Source: an uncultured Eubacteriales bacterium (lineage in GTDB: Bacteria; Bacillota; Clostridia; Oscillospirales; Acutalibacteraceae). From it: a stretch of DNA of 34,589 bases. This document shows, piece by piece, positions 24,651-32,723 of this stretch. Below the pieces are notes generated by a model, which did not search any database, was not told the DNA's origin, and worked only from the letters and a program-made list of their open reading frames with translations. A program made the translations under genes and the position numbers. Every line of letters begins with the position of its first letter. Positions within the stretch are counted from its first letter, which is position 1. The stretch covers positions 1 through 34,589 of the forward strand of contig CATJNB010000102.1 in NCBI GenBank assembly GCA_949741605.1, read 5' to 3'.

Positions 24651-26036
24651 CTATTTGGTTAAAATCGGTTCGCCTTTGAGTACCCAATTGTGCGACTCTG
24701 TTACCCTCACGTCTACAAACGACCCAATCAGGGAAGCATCGCCGCTGAAGTCACAATTGAGGTTGCCTTCGGTCTTGCCCGCCAGCAACCCGCGTTTTTC
24801 GTTGTATTCCTCTACCAGCACCCGCTGGACTGTCCCAAGGATACCCGGGCTGTTTTTCTCGGAAGTTTCCTCCTGTGCCGCAAGCAGCTCCTGAAACCAC
24901 CGGGATTTTTCCTCGTGTGGTACGGGGTCGTCCATCGCAGCGGCGCGGGTCCCGGTACGCGGGGAATATAAAAAGGTAAACAGCGCAGTAAACCCAACCT
25001 GCCGCACCAAAGACACCGTATCCTGAAATTCTTCATACGTTTCTCCCGGGAACCCGACAATAATGTCCGATGTCAGGGTAATATCCGGCATTTTTTCCCG
25101 GGCATACTGCACCAGTTCCAGATACTTCTCCCGCGTATATCCCCGGTTCATCTCCCGTAGCACCCGGTTATTCCCGGCCTGAAACGGCAAGTGCAGGCTA
25201 TGGCAAATGTGCTTGCTTTGCGCCATCACGTCCATTAGTTCATAGGTGGCGTCTTTGGGGTGGGAGGTCATGAAACGAATCCGGTAATCGCCCGGCACCG
25301 CATCCAAACGCCGCAGCAATTCGGCAAAACTGACAGGCTGTTCTAAATTCTTGCCATAGGAATTAACATTTTGTCCCAACAGCACAATCTCCCGGTATCC
25401 CTGCGCCAATAGCTGGCGGAATTCTTCCTCCACCGCCGCTGCCTGCCGGCTGCGTTCGCGTCCGCGCACATGCGGCACAATACAGTACGAACAGAAATTG
25501 TCGCACCCATACATCACGGTCAGCCACGCGCGGATCTCGCGGTCCCGCAGCACTGGTACGCCTTCGATGACCTCTTTTGTTTCTGCGCCGCGTTCAAAGA
25601 CCCGTTTGCCCGTTGAGAGTACCCGGTACAGCATCTGCGGCAGGCGGTGAATCAGGTTCGTGCCAAATACTAAACTGACATACGGATAGCTTTTGCGGAT
25701 TTTTTCTGCCACATGCTCCTGCTCCATCATGCACCCACACACGGCAATCAACATCGCGGGATGTTCCCGCTTGAGGTTTTTGAGGTTCCCCACGTTCCCA
25801 TACACCCGGTACTCTGCATTTTCCCGCACCGCGCACGTATTAAAAATCACAAGGTCGGCTTTTGTTTCATCGTCCGTGAACGAAAATCCCATCTGTGCCA
25901 AAATCCCCCGGATTTTCTCACTATCGGAAACATTCTGCTGGCATCCATACGTACGCACCACTGCCATTGGGACTGCCCCTCGTGCCCGTACTGCCATGAG
26001 CTGTCCGGCTAGTTCGACACACTGTTCTTCCTGCAA
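24651..26036 (-). CDS. miaB: tRNA-2-methylthio-N6-isopentenyladenosine synthase MiaB
   Basis: A radical-SAM methylthiotransferase that adds the 2-methylthio group to i6A37 made by MiaA. The 461-residue protein has the UPF0004 domain (RTYGCQQNVSDSEKI, with further Cys in NTCAVRE and VCGCMM). The radical-SAM loop is GCDNFCSYCIVPHVRGRERSR (CxxxCxxC). LGQNVNSYG follows, and a TRAM domain ends at VLKGEPILTK. The start appears to be TTG 26036, about 5 bases after AGGGGGT, overlapping the end of the glycosyltransferase gene by 28 bases. An internal ATG at 25997 is possible. It is the second gene of the glycosyltransferase-miaB-ylbF-mutS-mutL run. Confidence 0.95.
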   Translation of the reverse strand: MQEEQCVELAGQLMAVRARGAVPMAVVRTYGCQQNVSDSEKIRGILAQMGFSFTDDETKADLVIFNTCAVRENAEYRVYGNVGNLKNLKREHPAMLIAVCGCMMEQEHVAEKIRKSYPYVSLVFGTNLIHRLPQMLYRVLSTGKRVFERGAETKEVIEGVPVLRDREIRAWLTVMYGCDNFCSYCIVPHVRGRERSRQAAAVEEEFRQLLAQGYREIVLLGQNVNSYGKNLEQPVSFAELLRRLDAVPGDYRIRFMTSHPKDATYELMDVMAQSKHICHSLHLPFQAGNNRVLREMNRGYTREKYLELVQYAREKMPDITLTSDIIVGFPGETYEEFQDTVSLVRQVGFTALFTFLYSPRTGTRAAAMDDPVPHEEKSRWFQELLAAQEETSEKNSPGILGTVQRVLVEEYNEKRGLLAGKTEGNLNCDFSGDASLIGSFVDVRVTESHNWVLKGEPILTK

Positions 26037-27040
26037 AGATACCCCCTGCCTTTCGTAATTGATTCATAATGTTTCTCCGGCACCCGGTACAGCCACGGCA
26101 AATGCTTCCACACCTGCATGCGCCGTTTGAGTTCCGGGGAAGTCAAACGCCGGTCTGCTTCGAGCAGCCGTTCATAGCCCCCCTGTTTCATACAATCGCG
26201 GATATACCGCTGCCCCATGCCTTCAAAAAGGAGCTGCTCGACACACTGCATCACCGTTTCGGGAAGCTTCTGGTAGCGAAACAGCCGCACCAATTCCTCG
26301 TGCCTGCATTCCAAACGCACCCAGTCATACACCCGGATCATGGTGTCTACGAAATCAAAAATCTCTTTTCCCGTAATGGTGGTGCTGGGTGCCTGTGCAG
26401 GGGGTTCGCACGTTCCGGCATGTACCGGCACCGTAGGCGACTGCAAAACGGTATCGGCACTTAACAGGCACCGGAACAGAAATTCCTCCCCCACCCCATA
26501 GTGTACCCCTTCCCGGAAATGGATTCTTTCCTTTTCCAGAAAGCTGCGCCGCAAAAGGATTGCCCCAGGGGAAAGCAACAAAGTCCCGCGGATCATCTCG
26601 CAGGCAAAGTCGGCTCCGCGCTGGCTTTTGACCGCCGTACTGTTCACCCGGCGTTCCGCAGCACGTACCCCGCTGGCATTCATACATCCAAATACCACAT
26701 CGGCCCCCTGAAGCGCGGTTTGCAAATATCCGGCTAAGTATTCCTGATACCGGTCTTTGGGCAGCAGAAATGTGACAAATTCCCCTTGTGCGCGCTGAAG
26801 CCCTGTATTCATTGCACTGGCTAAATCCGCATCACCATTGCGTACCACTCCGCCGCGGAGCTGTTTTTCCTGGTAAAGCTGGTACCCCTTTTGCAAAAGC
26901 GGCCCTTTCCAGCCCATATCCACTACAATCACTTCCGCACACATCCCCCGGGTTTCCCGGACTGCCTGCTCTAAAATCTCATCTATGTTCCCCTGTTCGT
27001 CCTGTACTGGGATAATCATGGAAACCTGTACCTGTCCCAT
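26009..27040 (-). CDS. Family 2-type glycosyltransferase
   Basis: A 343-residue protein from ATG 27040 (GGGGAGG 10 bases upstream). The opening VQVSMIIPVQDEQGNIDEIL and AEVIVVDMGWKG match the GT2 nucleotide-binding start, followed by GDADLASAMNTGLQRAQGEFVTFLLPKD. The usual DxD metal motif is not obvious; LPKDRYQEY occupies its place. GVHYGVGEEFLFRCLL resembles the acceptor-side ED motif. There is no membrane helix. The substrate is unknown; the enzyme may act on surface glycans. It precedes and overlaps miaB, an unusual partner, which may simply reflect dense packing. Confidence 0.78.
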   Translation of the reverse strand: MGQVQVSMIIPVQDEQGNIDEILEQAVRETRGMCAEVIVVDMGWKGPLLQKGYQLYQEKQLRGGVVRNGDADLASAMNTGLQRAQGEFVTFLLPKDRYQEYLAGYLQTALQGADVVFGCMNASGVRAAERRVNSTAVKSQRGADFACEMIRGTLLLSPGAILLRRSFLEKERIHFREGVHYGVGEEFLFRCLLSADTVLQSPTVPVHAGTCEPPAQAPSTTITGKEIFDFVDTMIRVYDWVRLECRHEELVRLFRYQKLPETVMQCVEQLLFEGMGQRYIRDCMKQGGYERLLEADRRLTSPELKRRMQVWKHLPWLYRVPEKHYESITKGRGYLCRKNSVSN

Positions 27041-27085
27041 ATACCCGATTCCTCCCCATTTTCTTCCCAATGATCCCTTTTCTTC

Positions 27086-27094
27086 ATTATAGCA
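27086..27094 (-). promoter_or_regulatory. Extended -10 promoter of the glycosyltransferase-miaB unit
   Basis: On the minus strand TGC-TATAAT, with TTTGGA 17 bases upstream as a weak -35. It is divergent to a matching TGC-TATAAT on the plus strand about 90 bases away. Confidence 0.6.
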
Positions 27095-27174
27095 TATTTC
27101 AGGCAAATTCCAAAAAGATTTTCGTCAAATTTTTCAAAAATTTTACATTCCCTCTTTCTTCTCCCCCTGCGCTA

Positions 27175-27183
27175 TGCTATAAT
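27175..27183 (+). promoter_or_regulatory. Extended -10 promoter of the 98-residue ORF
   Basis: TGC-TATAAT on the plus strand without a clear -35. The predicted transcript would start at about 27190, 45 bases before the ATG. Confidence 0.6.
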
Positions 27184-27234
27184 AAAAAGGATATCGCAAT
27201 CTCAATTTAGAGTACAGAAAGGAATCCCATCATC

Positions 27235-27531
27235 ATGGATAAACATTTAATTGCCCAATTATCCAGCGAAATCCAGCAGCGCGTCGAAAAACAGATGGAA
27301 GCCGGAAAACTCCAGCGGATGCAGTCGTTTGCCGATGAGGAACAGAAAATGGATACCAACCGGATCTTAGCCTTTGTACTGGCAGAATCCAAGCTGTTCA
27401 CGACCCTGTACACCACTGATTTCCTTTTGACCCTTGCGGAATATCAGGAAATGGATCAAAAATTAGAAGATGGCACGTTGGAAATGCCCACCCCATCCGA
27501 GGACCAAGCCTGCGAAGAAACTGCTGACTAA
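27235..27531 (+). CDS. Small acidic helical protein, unknown function
   Basis: A 98-residue protein that I do not recognise. The ATG follows AAAGGA at 10 bases; promoter and terminator frame it tightly, so it is a genuine single-gene unit. The sequence is predicted mostly alpha-helical (IAQLSSEIQQRVEKQMEAGKL, FLLTLAEYQEMDQKLE) with an acidic, probably disordered tail (PSEDQACEETAD). There is no signal peptide, membrane helix or metal motif. It is the only plus-strand gene in a long minus-strand region and lies opposite to queH, with which it ends tail to tail. Confidence 0.72.
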   Translation: MDKHLIAQLSSEIQQRVEKQMEAGKLQRMQSFADEEQKMDTNRILAFVLAESKLFTTLYTTDFLLTLAEYQEMDQKLEDGTLEMPTPSEDQACEETAD

Positions 27532-27539
27532 TCCCACAG

Positions 27540-27563
27540 CCTCCCAGTTACGGGAGGTTTTTT
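27540..27563 (+). terminator. Terminator of the 98-residue ORF
   Basis: CCTCCC-AGTTAC-GGGAGG followed by TTTTTT, starting 8 bases after the stop. It overlaps the 3' end of the convergent queH gene. Confidence 0.88.
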
Positions 27564-28195
27564 TCATCCCCATGGCGCTGCCGCCGGGAAAAGACACACC
27601 CGCAATAATCCTGCCGGTACAGCCCATATTCTCCCGATAAGGTAACCGAGCGCTGATATCCCCCGCATTTCTTGAAGTCCGACGGCAACTGTGCTACCCC
27701 ATATTCTTTGGCCAGACATTCTCCGATTTCATGCAGCTTCTGCGCGTTTTTATACGGGCTGATGGATAAGGTTGTGGTAAAGTAGTCAAACCCGCCTTTT
27801 TGTGCGAGTGCCGCCGCCTCACGCAGCCGCAGCTCATAACATCGGAAACACCGCTGCCCGCCTTCGGGTTCGTTTTCCAAGCCCTTGACCTGTTCGTAAA
27901 ACCGGTCAGGCTCATACATGCCCTGTATCAGCCTGACCGGATGTTTCACTGGCAACTGTTCGAGTAACATCCGCTGTTCAGAAAGCCTGCGTTCATACTC
28001 CTGCTGCGGCGCAATATTCGGATTATAGTAAAAAAGGGTAATGGCAAAAAACTGTGATAAATATTCCAGCACATAACTGCTGCATGGGGCACAGCAACTA
28101 TGCAAAAACAGCGTGGGCACGCGGTCTTTGGGCAGGTTCTCCAGCAGCCGGTTTAGCTCTTTTTGATAATTCCCCTGATTTGGTTTTCCTCCCAT
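27548..28195 (-). CDS. queH: Epoxyqueuosine reductase QueH
   Basis: Catalyses the last step of queuosine synthesis, epoxyqueuosine to queuosine in tRNA, as the non-cobalamin alternative to QueG. The 215-residue protein has the QueH (DUF208) motifs LFLHSCCAPCSSYVLEYL, FYYNPNI with the following EYERR, RCFRCYELRL and YCGCVFS. The paired cysteines CC...C, CxxC and CxC are the ligands for its iron-sulfur and metal centres. ATG 28195 has AGGAGG 5 bases upstream. No other queuosine gene lies in the window, so the precursor is made or salvaged elsewhere. Confidence 0.95.
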   Translation of the reverse strand: MGGKPNQGNYQKELNRLLENLPKDRVPTLFLHSCCAPCSSYVLEYLSQFFAITLFYYNPNIAPQQEYERRLSEQRMLLEQLPVKHPVRLIQGMYEPDRFYEQVKGLENEPEGGQRCFRCYELRLREAAALAQKGGFDYFTTTLSISPYKNAQKLHEIGECLAKEYGVAQLPSDFKKCGGYQRSVTLSGEYGLYRQDYCGCVFSRRQRHGDEKNLP

Positions 28196-28210
28196 ACGAT
28201 CCTCCTGAAT

Positions 28211-28237
28211 AAAAAAAGCCCCTGTAAAAGAGGCTTT
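28211..28237 (-). terminator. Terminator of the capD-like gene
   Basis: On the minus strand AAAGCCTC pairs with GGGGCTTT (one G-U pair) across an 8-base loop, followed by TTTT. It stands between the capD-like stop and the queH ribosome-binding site. Confidence 0.75.
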
Positions 28238-28243
28238 CGAGTC

Positions 28244-30157
28244 TTACGCACCGGGCAAAGTATCCTGACGCAGTGCGTCGTTTTCTTCGGCGTGGCCAGT
28301 ATAATTGGGCACAATCCGGTGGATGACCTGCATCATACGCACGTTATCGACCCCGGCATACTGGCGCAACTCGTCTATATCGCTGCGGAAGGTCTCCTCG
28401 CAGAACGGAATCGGCGTACCAATATAGATGAGTTCGTGGGCGGTTTTCTGTACCCCGCCTTCACTGTCCAAAAGCAGCTCCTCATAAAGCTTCTCTCCCG
28501 GACGCAAACCAGTATACTCAATCTTGATATCCACATCCGGCTCCAGCCCGGAAAGCTGGATCAAATTGCGCGCAAGATCTACAATCTTTACGGGCTGCCC
28601 CATATCCAGCACAAAAATCTCCCCGCCTTTTGCCATGCCTCCCGCTTGGATCACAAGCCTTGCGGCTTCCGGGATGGTCATGAAAAAGCGCGTGATATCC
28701 GGGTGCGTGACCGTTACAGGACCACCCGCCTCAATCTGGCGTTTAAACAGCGGGATCACACTGCCGTTGCTCCCCAGCACATTGCCAAAACGTACTGCAA
28801 CAAATTCGGTGGTACTGCTATGCCGGCTGTAATATTGGATAATCAGCTCACAAATCCGTTTGGTAGCCCCCATAACATTCGTGGGGTTCACTGCCTTGTC
28901 GGTAGAAATCAGAACCATCTGGTTTGCACCAAATTTATGCGCCGCTTCCGCCACATTCATGGTGCCGAACACATTGTTTTTCACAGCTTCCCCGGGGCTT
29001 AACTCCATCAGCGGGACATGCTTATGCGCCGCCGCATGGAACACAACATGGGGCCGGCAAACCTCAAACATCGCCTCCAGCCGCGCCTTATCACGCACCG
29101 AGCCAATGAGTACCTCCAGATTGAGGTCCGGGAACTTCCGCAGCAATTCATTTTGCAGGTCGTAAGCGTTATTTTCGTAAATGTCAAACACGATCAGCTT
29201 TTTCGGTTCATACCGCGCAATCTGCCGGCACAGCTCCGAGCCAATCGACCCGCCGCCGCCTGTCACCAGCACGACCTTGTTTTTCAGATACCCGCTGATC
29301 GCTTCTACATTGAGCGTAATTTCATCGCGCCCCAAAAGGTCGACAATATCGACATTCCGAACCGGGACTGCCTCGTCCTGATGTTCGAGCATCTCCTGAA
29401 TCGACGGTACTGTTTTCAGCTGACATCCGGTTTTCGAACAGATATTGACAATTTCCTGCCGTTCCTGCCGGCTGCTTGCCGGAATCGCCATAACAATCTG
29501 ATCTACATTATACCGCGATGCAATTTTCGGGATGCTGTCCCGGCCGCCGGCCACCTTCACCCCATGGATACGGGTGCCGCGTTTGCCACGGTTATCGTCC
29601 ACCCCCACCACTGGGATACCGCGGCTTGCAGGGGATGCTTTCATGGTCTTAATGACCATGGAGCCAATCTCCCCGGCCCCGATAATCATAACCCGGTGGA
29701 AATCAGCCGGGTCGCGGGGCTTTGCAAAATTCTTGCCGCGCAGTCTGCGCAGAAACCGGAACCCAAACCGGATGACCCCTACAAATAAGAGCGTGAACAC
29801 CCAGCCGATAATATACACCGAGTACGGAAACCGGATGACCCCATACACCGGTGTCGCCAGCAGACAGCCAAAAACGGTAATCGCTCCACACGCGATCGTG
29901 GTGCCAATCACAATCTGGATCAATTCGTCAAAGCTCGCAAACTGCCACATGGTCGTATAAAACTTAAACAAAGCGAACACTAACAGGCAAATCACCGCAG
30001 CCTGCGGCATGAGCAGCCAATAGGAAGTCATATCAAACCGGGCAATTGCGCCATCGAACCGCAAGAAAAGCGCCACAAGATACGCAAGGTACACACATCC
30101 CACATCCAGAACCGCCTGGAATATCGAATACATTATACTAAAACGTTTACTATTCAT
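28244..30157 (-). CDS. CapD/FlaA1-type membrane nucleotide-sugar dehydratase
   Basis: A 637-residue polysaccharide-biosynthesis protein of the type that converts UDP-GlcNAc to a 4-keto-6-deoxy sugar (4,6-dehydratase), as in PglF, WbpM and CapD. Four membrane helices lie at about 12-34, 45-66, 79-101 and 112-136. Then come a first Rossmann-like domain (VMIIGAGEIGSMVI, about 150-270) and the catalytic SDR domain from about 290, with VTGGGGSIGSEL, STDKAVNPTNVMGATKR, and VAVRFGNVLGSNGSVIPLF. The usual YxxxK is replaced by MxxxK, as in this subfamily. It is monocistronic here, so the sugar feeds glycan genes encoded elsewhere. GGGAG lies 9 bases before the ATG. Confidence 0.92.
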   Translation of the reverse strand: MNSKRFSIMYSIFQAVLDVGCVYLAYLVALFLRFDGAIARFDMTSYWLLMPQAAVICLLVFALFKFYTTMWQFASFDELIQIVIGTTIACGAITVFGCLLATPVYGVIRFPYSVYIIGWVFTLLFVGVIRFGFRFLRRLRGKNFAKPRDPADFHRVMIIGAGEIGSMVIKTMKASPASRGIPVVGVDDNRGKRGTRIHGVKVAGGRDSIPKIASRYNVDQIVMAIPASSRQERQEIVNICSKTGCQLKTVPSIQEMLEHQDEAVPVRNVDIVDLLGRDEITLNVEAISGYLKNKVVLVTGGGGSIGSELCRQIARYEPKKLIVFDIYENNAYDLQNELLRKFPDLNLEVLIGSVRDKARLEAMFEVCRPHVVFHAAAHKHVPLMELSPGEAVKNNVFGTMNVAEAAHKFGANQMVLISTDKAVNPTNVMGATKRICELIIQYYSRHSSTTEFVAVRFGNVLGSNGSVIPLFKRQIEAGGPVTVTHPDITRFFMTIPEAARLVIQAGGMAKGGEIFVLDMGQPVKIVDLARNLIQLSGLEPDVDIKIEYTGLRPGEKLYEELLLDSEGGVQKTAHELIYIGTPIPFCEETFRSDIDELRQYAGVDNVRMMQVIHRIVPNYTGHAEENDALRQDTLPGA

Positions 30158-30210
30158 GAAGTATTACTCCCATATTTTCCTTTTCTTCTATCCCATGCAG
30201 AAAAGCCCAT
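30154..30210 (-). CDS. Possible 18-codon upstream ORF (leader peptide) of the capD-like gene
   Basis: An ATG with GGAGG 8 bases upstream opens an 18-codon ORF (MGFSAWDRRKGKYGSNTS) whose TGA overlaps the capD-like ATG (ATGA). It is too short for the ORF track, which shows the frame only as part of a longer 105-codon run without a usable start. The basic peptide contains one Trp. Its position as the first readable ORF after the predicted promoter suggests translational coupling or leader control. Alternatively GGAGG may be a chance purine run. Confidence 0.42.
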   Translation of the reverse strand: MGFSAWDRRKGKYGSNTS

Positions 30211-30247
30211 TCCGGAATCCTCCAGACGCTTGTCTGCTAACTTATTG

Positions 30248-30256
30248 AGTATACCA
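30248..30256 (-). promoter_or_regulatory. Extended -10 promoter of the capD-like gene
   Basis: On the minus strand TGG-TATACT, the same extended -10 as before miaA, with no clear -35. The transcript would start at about 30241, 84 bases before the capD-like ATG and 31 before the upstream ORF. Confidence 0.5.
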
Positions 30257-30405
30257 TAAATCATCCACAAAAGAAATACATAATTCGTTAAAATTAAAAT
30301 TTTTTTCCAAATATGCCGCCTGGTTTCGTCATTTCCCCCAAAACCATTGGGACTCCTTTTGGATATCTTTTGCAAATTTTCCCTTCTTATCCCTGCATCA
30401 ACAGA
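30257..30405. other. AT-rich intergenic segment without recognised gene
   Basis: The rest of the 310-base gap between the capD-like gene and the CD1247-like gene. Apart from the capD promoter, upstream ORF and the terminator on either side I see nothing. A 105-codon frame spans it, but its upstream half is terminator read-through and it has no ribosome-binding site. Confidence 0.5.
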
Positions 30406-30407
30406 AA

Positions 30408-30444
30408 AAGCTGCTGGCTTGTCCGCAAAACAACCCAGCAGCTT
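30408..30444 (-). terminator. Terminator of the efp/CD1247-like unit
   Basis: On the minus strand AAGCTGCTGG pairs perfectly with CCAGCAGCTT across a 17-base loop, followed by a TTTTT stretch. It lies just downstream of the CD1247-like gene. Confidence 0.85.
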
Positions 30445-30467
30445 CCCTGTTTTTTGACCGTCAAGGA

Positions 30468-30923
30468 TCAATCTTTTTGCGTATCCTCATCGGGATGGTC
30501 ATGATGGCTGTGGGAGTGGTCATGGCCGCACCCGCACGAAAACTCATCAATGACATCATTGATATCAAATTCCAGGCTTTCGCCGCAGTTCGGACAGTCA
30601 ATCTGTCCATTTTCAATGACATCCTCCGACAGGCAAATGGTTTCCTGACACGACGGGCATGTCACTTCATAGTAACATTCTTCTTCGTCCTCGTCGTCAT
30701 CCTCCCCATAGAATTCATCCTCCAGCGCACCCAGATCCTCATCCACGGCATCGAGCTGATCGGCCATATCGTGGTATGCGTGCTCCACATCGGAAATCGA
30801 AAGCGCCATATCCTCGAGCAGCGTGACCATCGCCTGAATCACCTTGACTTCTTTTTTCTCAGCATCCAATTCCAAGCCCTCCATCAGGCCGCGGATATAA
30901 GCTACTCTTTCTAAATTCGTCAT
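30468..30923 (-). CDS. CD1247-like protein with zinc ribbon and His-rich tail
   Basis: ATG 30923 with AAAGGAGG 7 bases upstream gives 151 residues; the ORF-track start lies before that site. The N-terminal helical part (MTNLERVAYIRGLMEGLELD to about residue 75) matches the clostridial CD1247 N-terminal domain. An acidic hinge (EDDDEDEEE) and a two-knuckle zinc ribbon (CPSC...CPNC, about 88-115) follow. The tail ends SCGCGHDHSHSHHDHPDED, a likely metal-binding segment. Such proteins are encoded next to efp in clostridia; the function is not established. The metal motifs suggest zinc binding. It lies 65 bases after efp and before a strong terminator. Confidence 0.82.
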   Translation of the reverse strand: MTNLERVAYIRGLMEGLELDAEKKEVKVIQAMVTLLEDMALSISDVEHAYHDMADQLDAVDEDLGALEDEFYGEDDDEDEEECYYEVTCPSCQETICLSEDVIENGQIDCPNCGESLEFDINDVIDEFSCGCGHDHSHSHHDHPDEDTQKD

Positions 30924-30988
30924 AGAAATACCTCCTTTTTTTGACCATCCTGCCAAACCAAAACCCGGCTTTTCCCAATTATTGTTGG

Positions 30989-31546
30989 TTAAGCGCGCTC
31001 CATATATTCACCAGTGCGGGTATCAATGCGGATCATTTCGCCCTCATCAATAAACAGCGGCACCTTTACCTCTGCGCCAGTTTCCAGCACGGCTGGCTTT
31101 GTGACATTGGTTGCCGTATCGCCCTTAAAGCCGGGATCGGTCTGGGTGACCTGCAGCTCGACAAAGTTTGGCGGCTCTACCCCAAACACATTGCCTTTGT
31201 AGGAAAGCACTTTACAGGTCATATTCTCCTTAACAAACTTAAAGTTATCCCCAAGCACATCCGCATTGATCGGCATTTGCTCATAGGTTTCACAATCCAT
31301 GAAATAATAGAGATCGCCGTCTGCATACAGATATTCCATATCCTTACGCTCTACAAACGCCGTGGGGAATTTCTCGGTGGGGCTAAACGTACGCTCTGTG
31401 ACACTGCCAGTAATCACGTTCTTGATTTTGGTGCGTACAAAAGCAGCGCCTTTGCCGGGTTTGACGTGCTGGAACTCCACAATGGACACTACGTTGCCAT
31501 CGAGTTCAAAGGTCATACCATTTCTAAAATCGCCTGCTGATATCAT
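30989..31546 (-). CDS. efp: Translation elongation factor P
   Basis: Binds between the P and E sites and relieves stalling at polyproline. The 185-residue protein has three beta domains: KOW-like N-terminus ([17 protein letters not shown]), with [10 protein letters not shown] whose loop lysine (about residue 32) is the usual modification site, then [13 protein letters not shown] and the C-terminal [31 protein letters not shown] precedes the ATG at 9 bases. No lysine-modifying enzyme (EpmA/EpmB or YmfI) is nearby. The Pro-rich DivIVA and GDSL products in this window are the sort of clients it would serve. Confidence 0.97.
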   Translation of the reverse strand: MISAGDFRNGMTFELDGNVVSIVEFQHVKPGKGAAFVRTKIKNVITGSVTERTFSPTEKFPTAFVERKDMEYLYADGDLYYFMDCETYEQMPINADVLGDNFKFVKENMTCKVLSYKGNVFGVEPPNFVELQVTQTDPGFKGDTATNVTKPAVLETGAEVKVPLFIDEGEMIRIDTRTGEYMERA

Positions 31547-31580
31547 AAAATCGTTCCTCCAAAAATTATCTTACCTGATA

Positions 31581-31609
31581 ATTGTATAATATTTCCCAGA
31601 ATTTTTCAA
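31581..31609 (-). promoter_or_regulatory. Promoter of efp
   Basis: On the minus strand TTGAAA, a 17-base spacer, then TACAAT, in the 82-base gap between the peptidase gene and efp. This lets efp and the CD1247-like gene be transcribed separately from yqeG-pepP. Confidence 0.72.
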
Positions 31610-31628
31610 GCAATTTTGGAAATTTTCC

Positions 31629-32708
31629 TTATACAACGATCAATTCTTTCGGGGAATGGGTCAGGTTTTGGCAGCCATCGTCGGTCACCACCACCATATC
31701 CTCAATCCGCACCCCGAATTTGCCTTCCAAATAAATTCCGGGTTCTACGGTCAGCACCATGCCCGGCAGGAGCAGCTGTTCACAAGACGGGGAAAAATAC
31801 GGCCATTCATGGATTTCCAGACCCACCGCATGGCCGGTCGTATGCCCAAAGGTTTTGGGGTATTTCTCGTCAATGACAGCGCGCGCCGCCCGGTCCACAA
31901 TATGGCAATGCACCCCAGCCCGCACCGTACGCAAAGCCGCTTGCTGCGCCCGCGCAACCGTTTCATACACCTTACGCTGTTCACGGCTGGCGCTGCCAAT
32001 CGCCACGGTGCGGGTCATATCGGAATGGTAGCCATACCGTTTCGCACCAATGTCCATGGTGACAAAATCCCCATGTTGGAGCCTTCGTTCGCCGGGCACG
32101 CCATGGCATTGTGAACCATTCTCCCCAGACACCACAATCAGGTCAAACGCCACCCCATCGGCACCGTTTTGACGCATATAAAATTCCAGTTCTAAGGCAA
32201 TTTCGCGCTCCGTGCGCCCCTGTTGCAGACGCGGCAGGATATACGTAAAAGCCGCATCCGTGATCGCCTGTGCTGCCCGGATGTTTTCCAGCTCCTGCGG
32301 CGTTTTTACCGCACGCACCTGCCGGATCGCATCGTCTAACGTCTTGTCCCAGACTGCTTTGGCCCCTGCTTTCTGGAACAGCCCATCAAACCACTCCATC
32401 TGTGCGAGGGTGGTTGCAGAACGTTCCATGAGGATGGTTTTACACGCGTGGCGGCGCAAAAGTTCCTCTAAGCTTTTTTCTAATTTTTCATAGGTCATGA
32501 CGATGCAGTCCTGACAATGCTTGCGGGCGGCTTCGCCATACCGGAAATCCGTGAGGAAATACGTTTCCTCTTTCGTGAGAAGCACCGTATGTGCGGACGA
32601 AGAAAATCCGCTGACATACCGGCAGTTTGCACCGCTGTGAAACAGCATGGCATCCGCTTTAACGGTTTGCGGCAGGGTTTGCCACAGCCGTTGTGAAACC
32701 GTTTGCAT
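31629..32708 (-). CDS. pepP: Xaa-Pro aminopeptidase (M24 family)
   Basis: A 359-residue peptidase that removes an N-terminal residue followed by proline. The N-terminal creatinase-like domain (about 1-130: NCRYVSGFSSSAHTVLLT) is followed by the pita-bread domain. Metal ligands are Asp in TMDIGAKRYGYHSDMTRT (two), His in TTGHAVGLEIHE, and two Glu in TVEPGIYLEG and VRIEDMVVV. It follows yqeG by 15 bases, with AAAGGAG before the ATG. The pepP-efp pairing is common and joins two proteins concerned with proline-containing peptides. Confidence 0.93.
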   Translation of the reverse strand: MQTVSQRLWQTLPQTVKADAMLFHSGANCRYVSGFSSSAHTVLLTKEETYFLTDFRYGEAARKHCQDCIVMTYEKLEKSLEELLRRHACKTILMERSATTLAQMEWFDGLFQKAGAKAVWDKTLDDAIRQVRAVKTPQELENIRAAQAITDAAFTYILPRLQQGRTEREIALELEFYMRQNGADGVAFDLIVVSGENGSQCHGVPGERRLQHGDFVTMDIGAKRYGYHSDMTRTVAIGSASREQRKVYETVARAQQAALRTVRAGVHCHIVDRAARAVIDEKYPKTFGHTTGHAVGLEIHEWPYFSPSCEQLLLPGMVLTVEPGIYLEGKFGVRIEDMVVVTDDGCQNLTHSPKELIVV

Positions 32709-32723
32709 CTGTTTTCTCTCCTT

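Noticed and set aside
30154-30471. 105-codon minus-strand ORF before the capD-like gene with a possible membrane helix
   Set aside because: The upstream half is the terminator of the preceding gene, the predicted promoter lies inside, and there is no ribosome-binding site before the helix. Only the last 18 codons have one and are listed separately.
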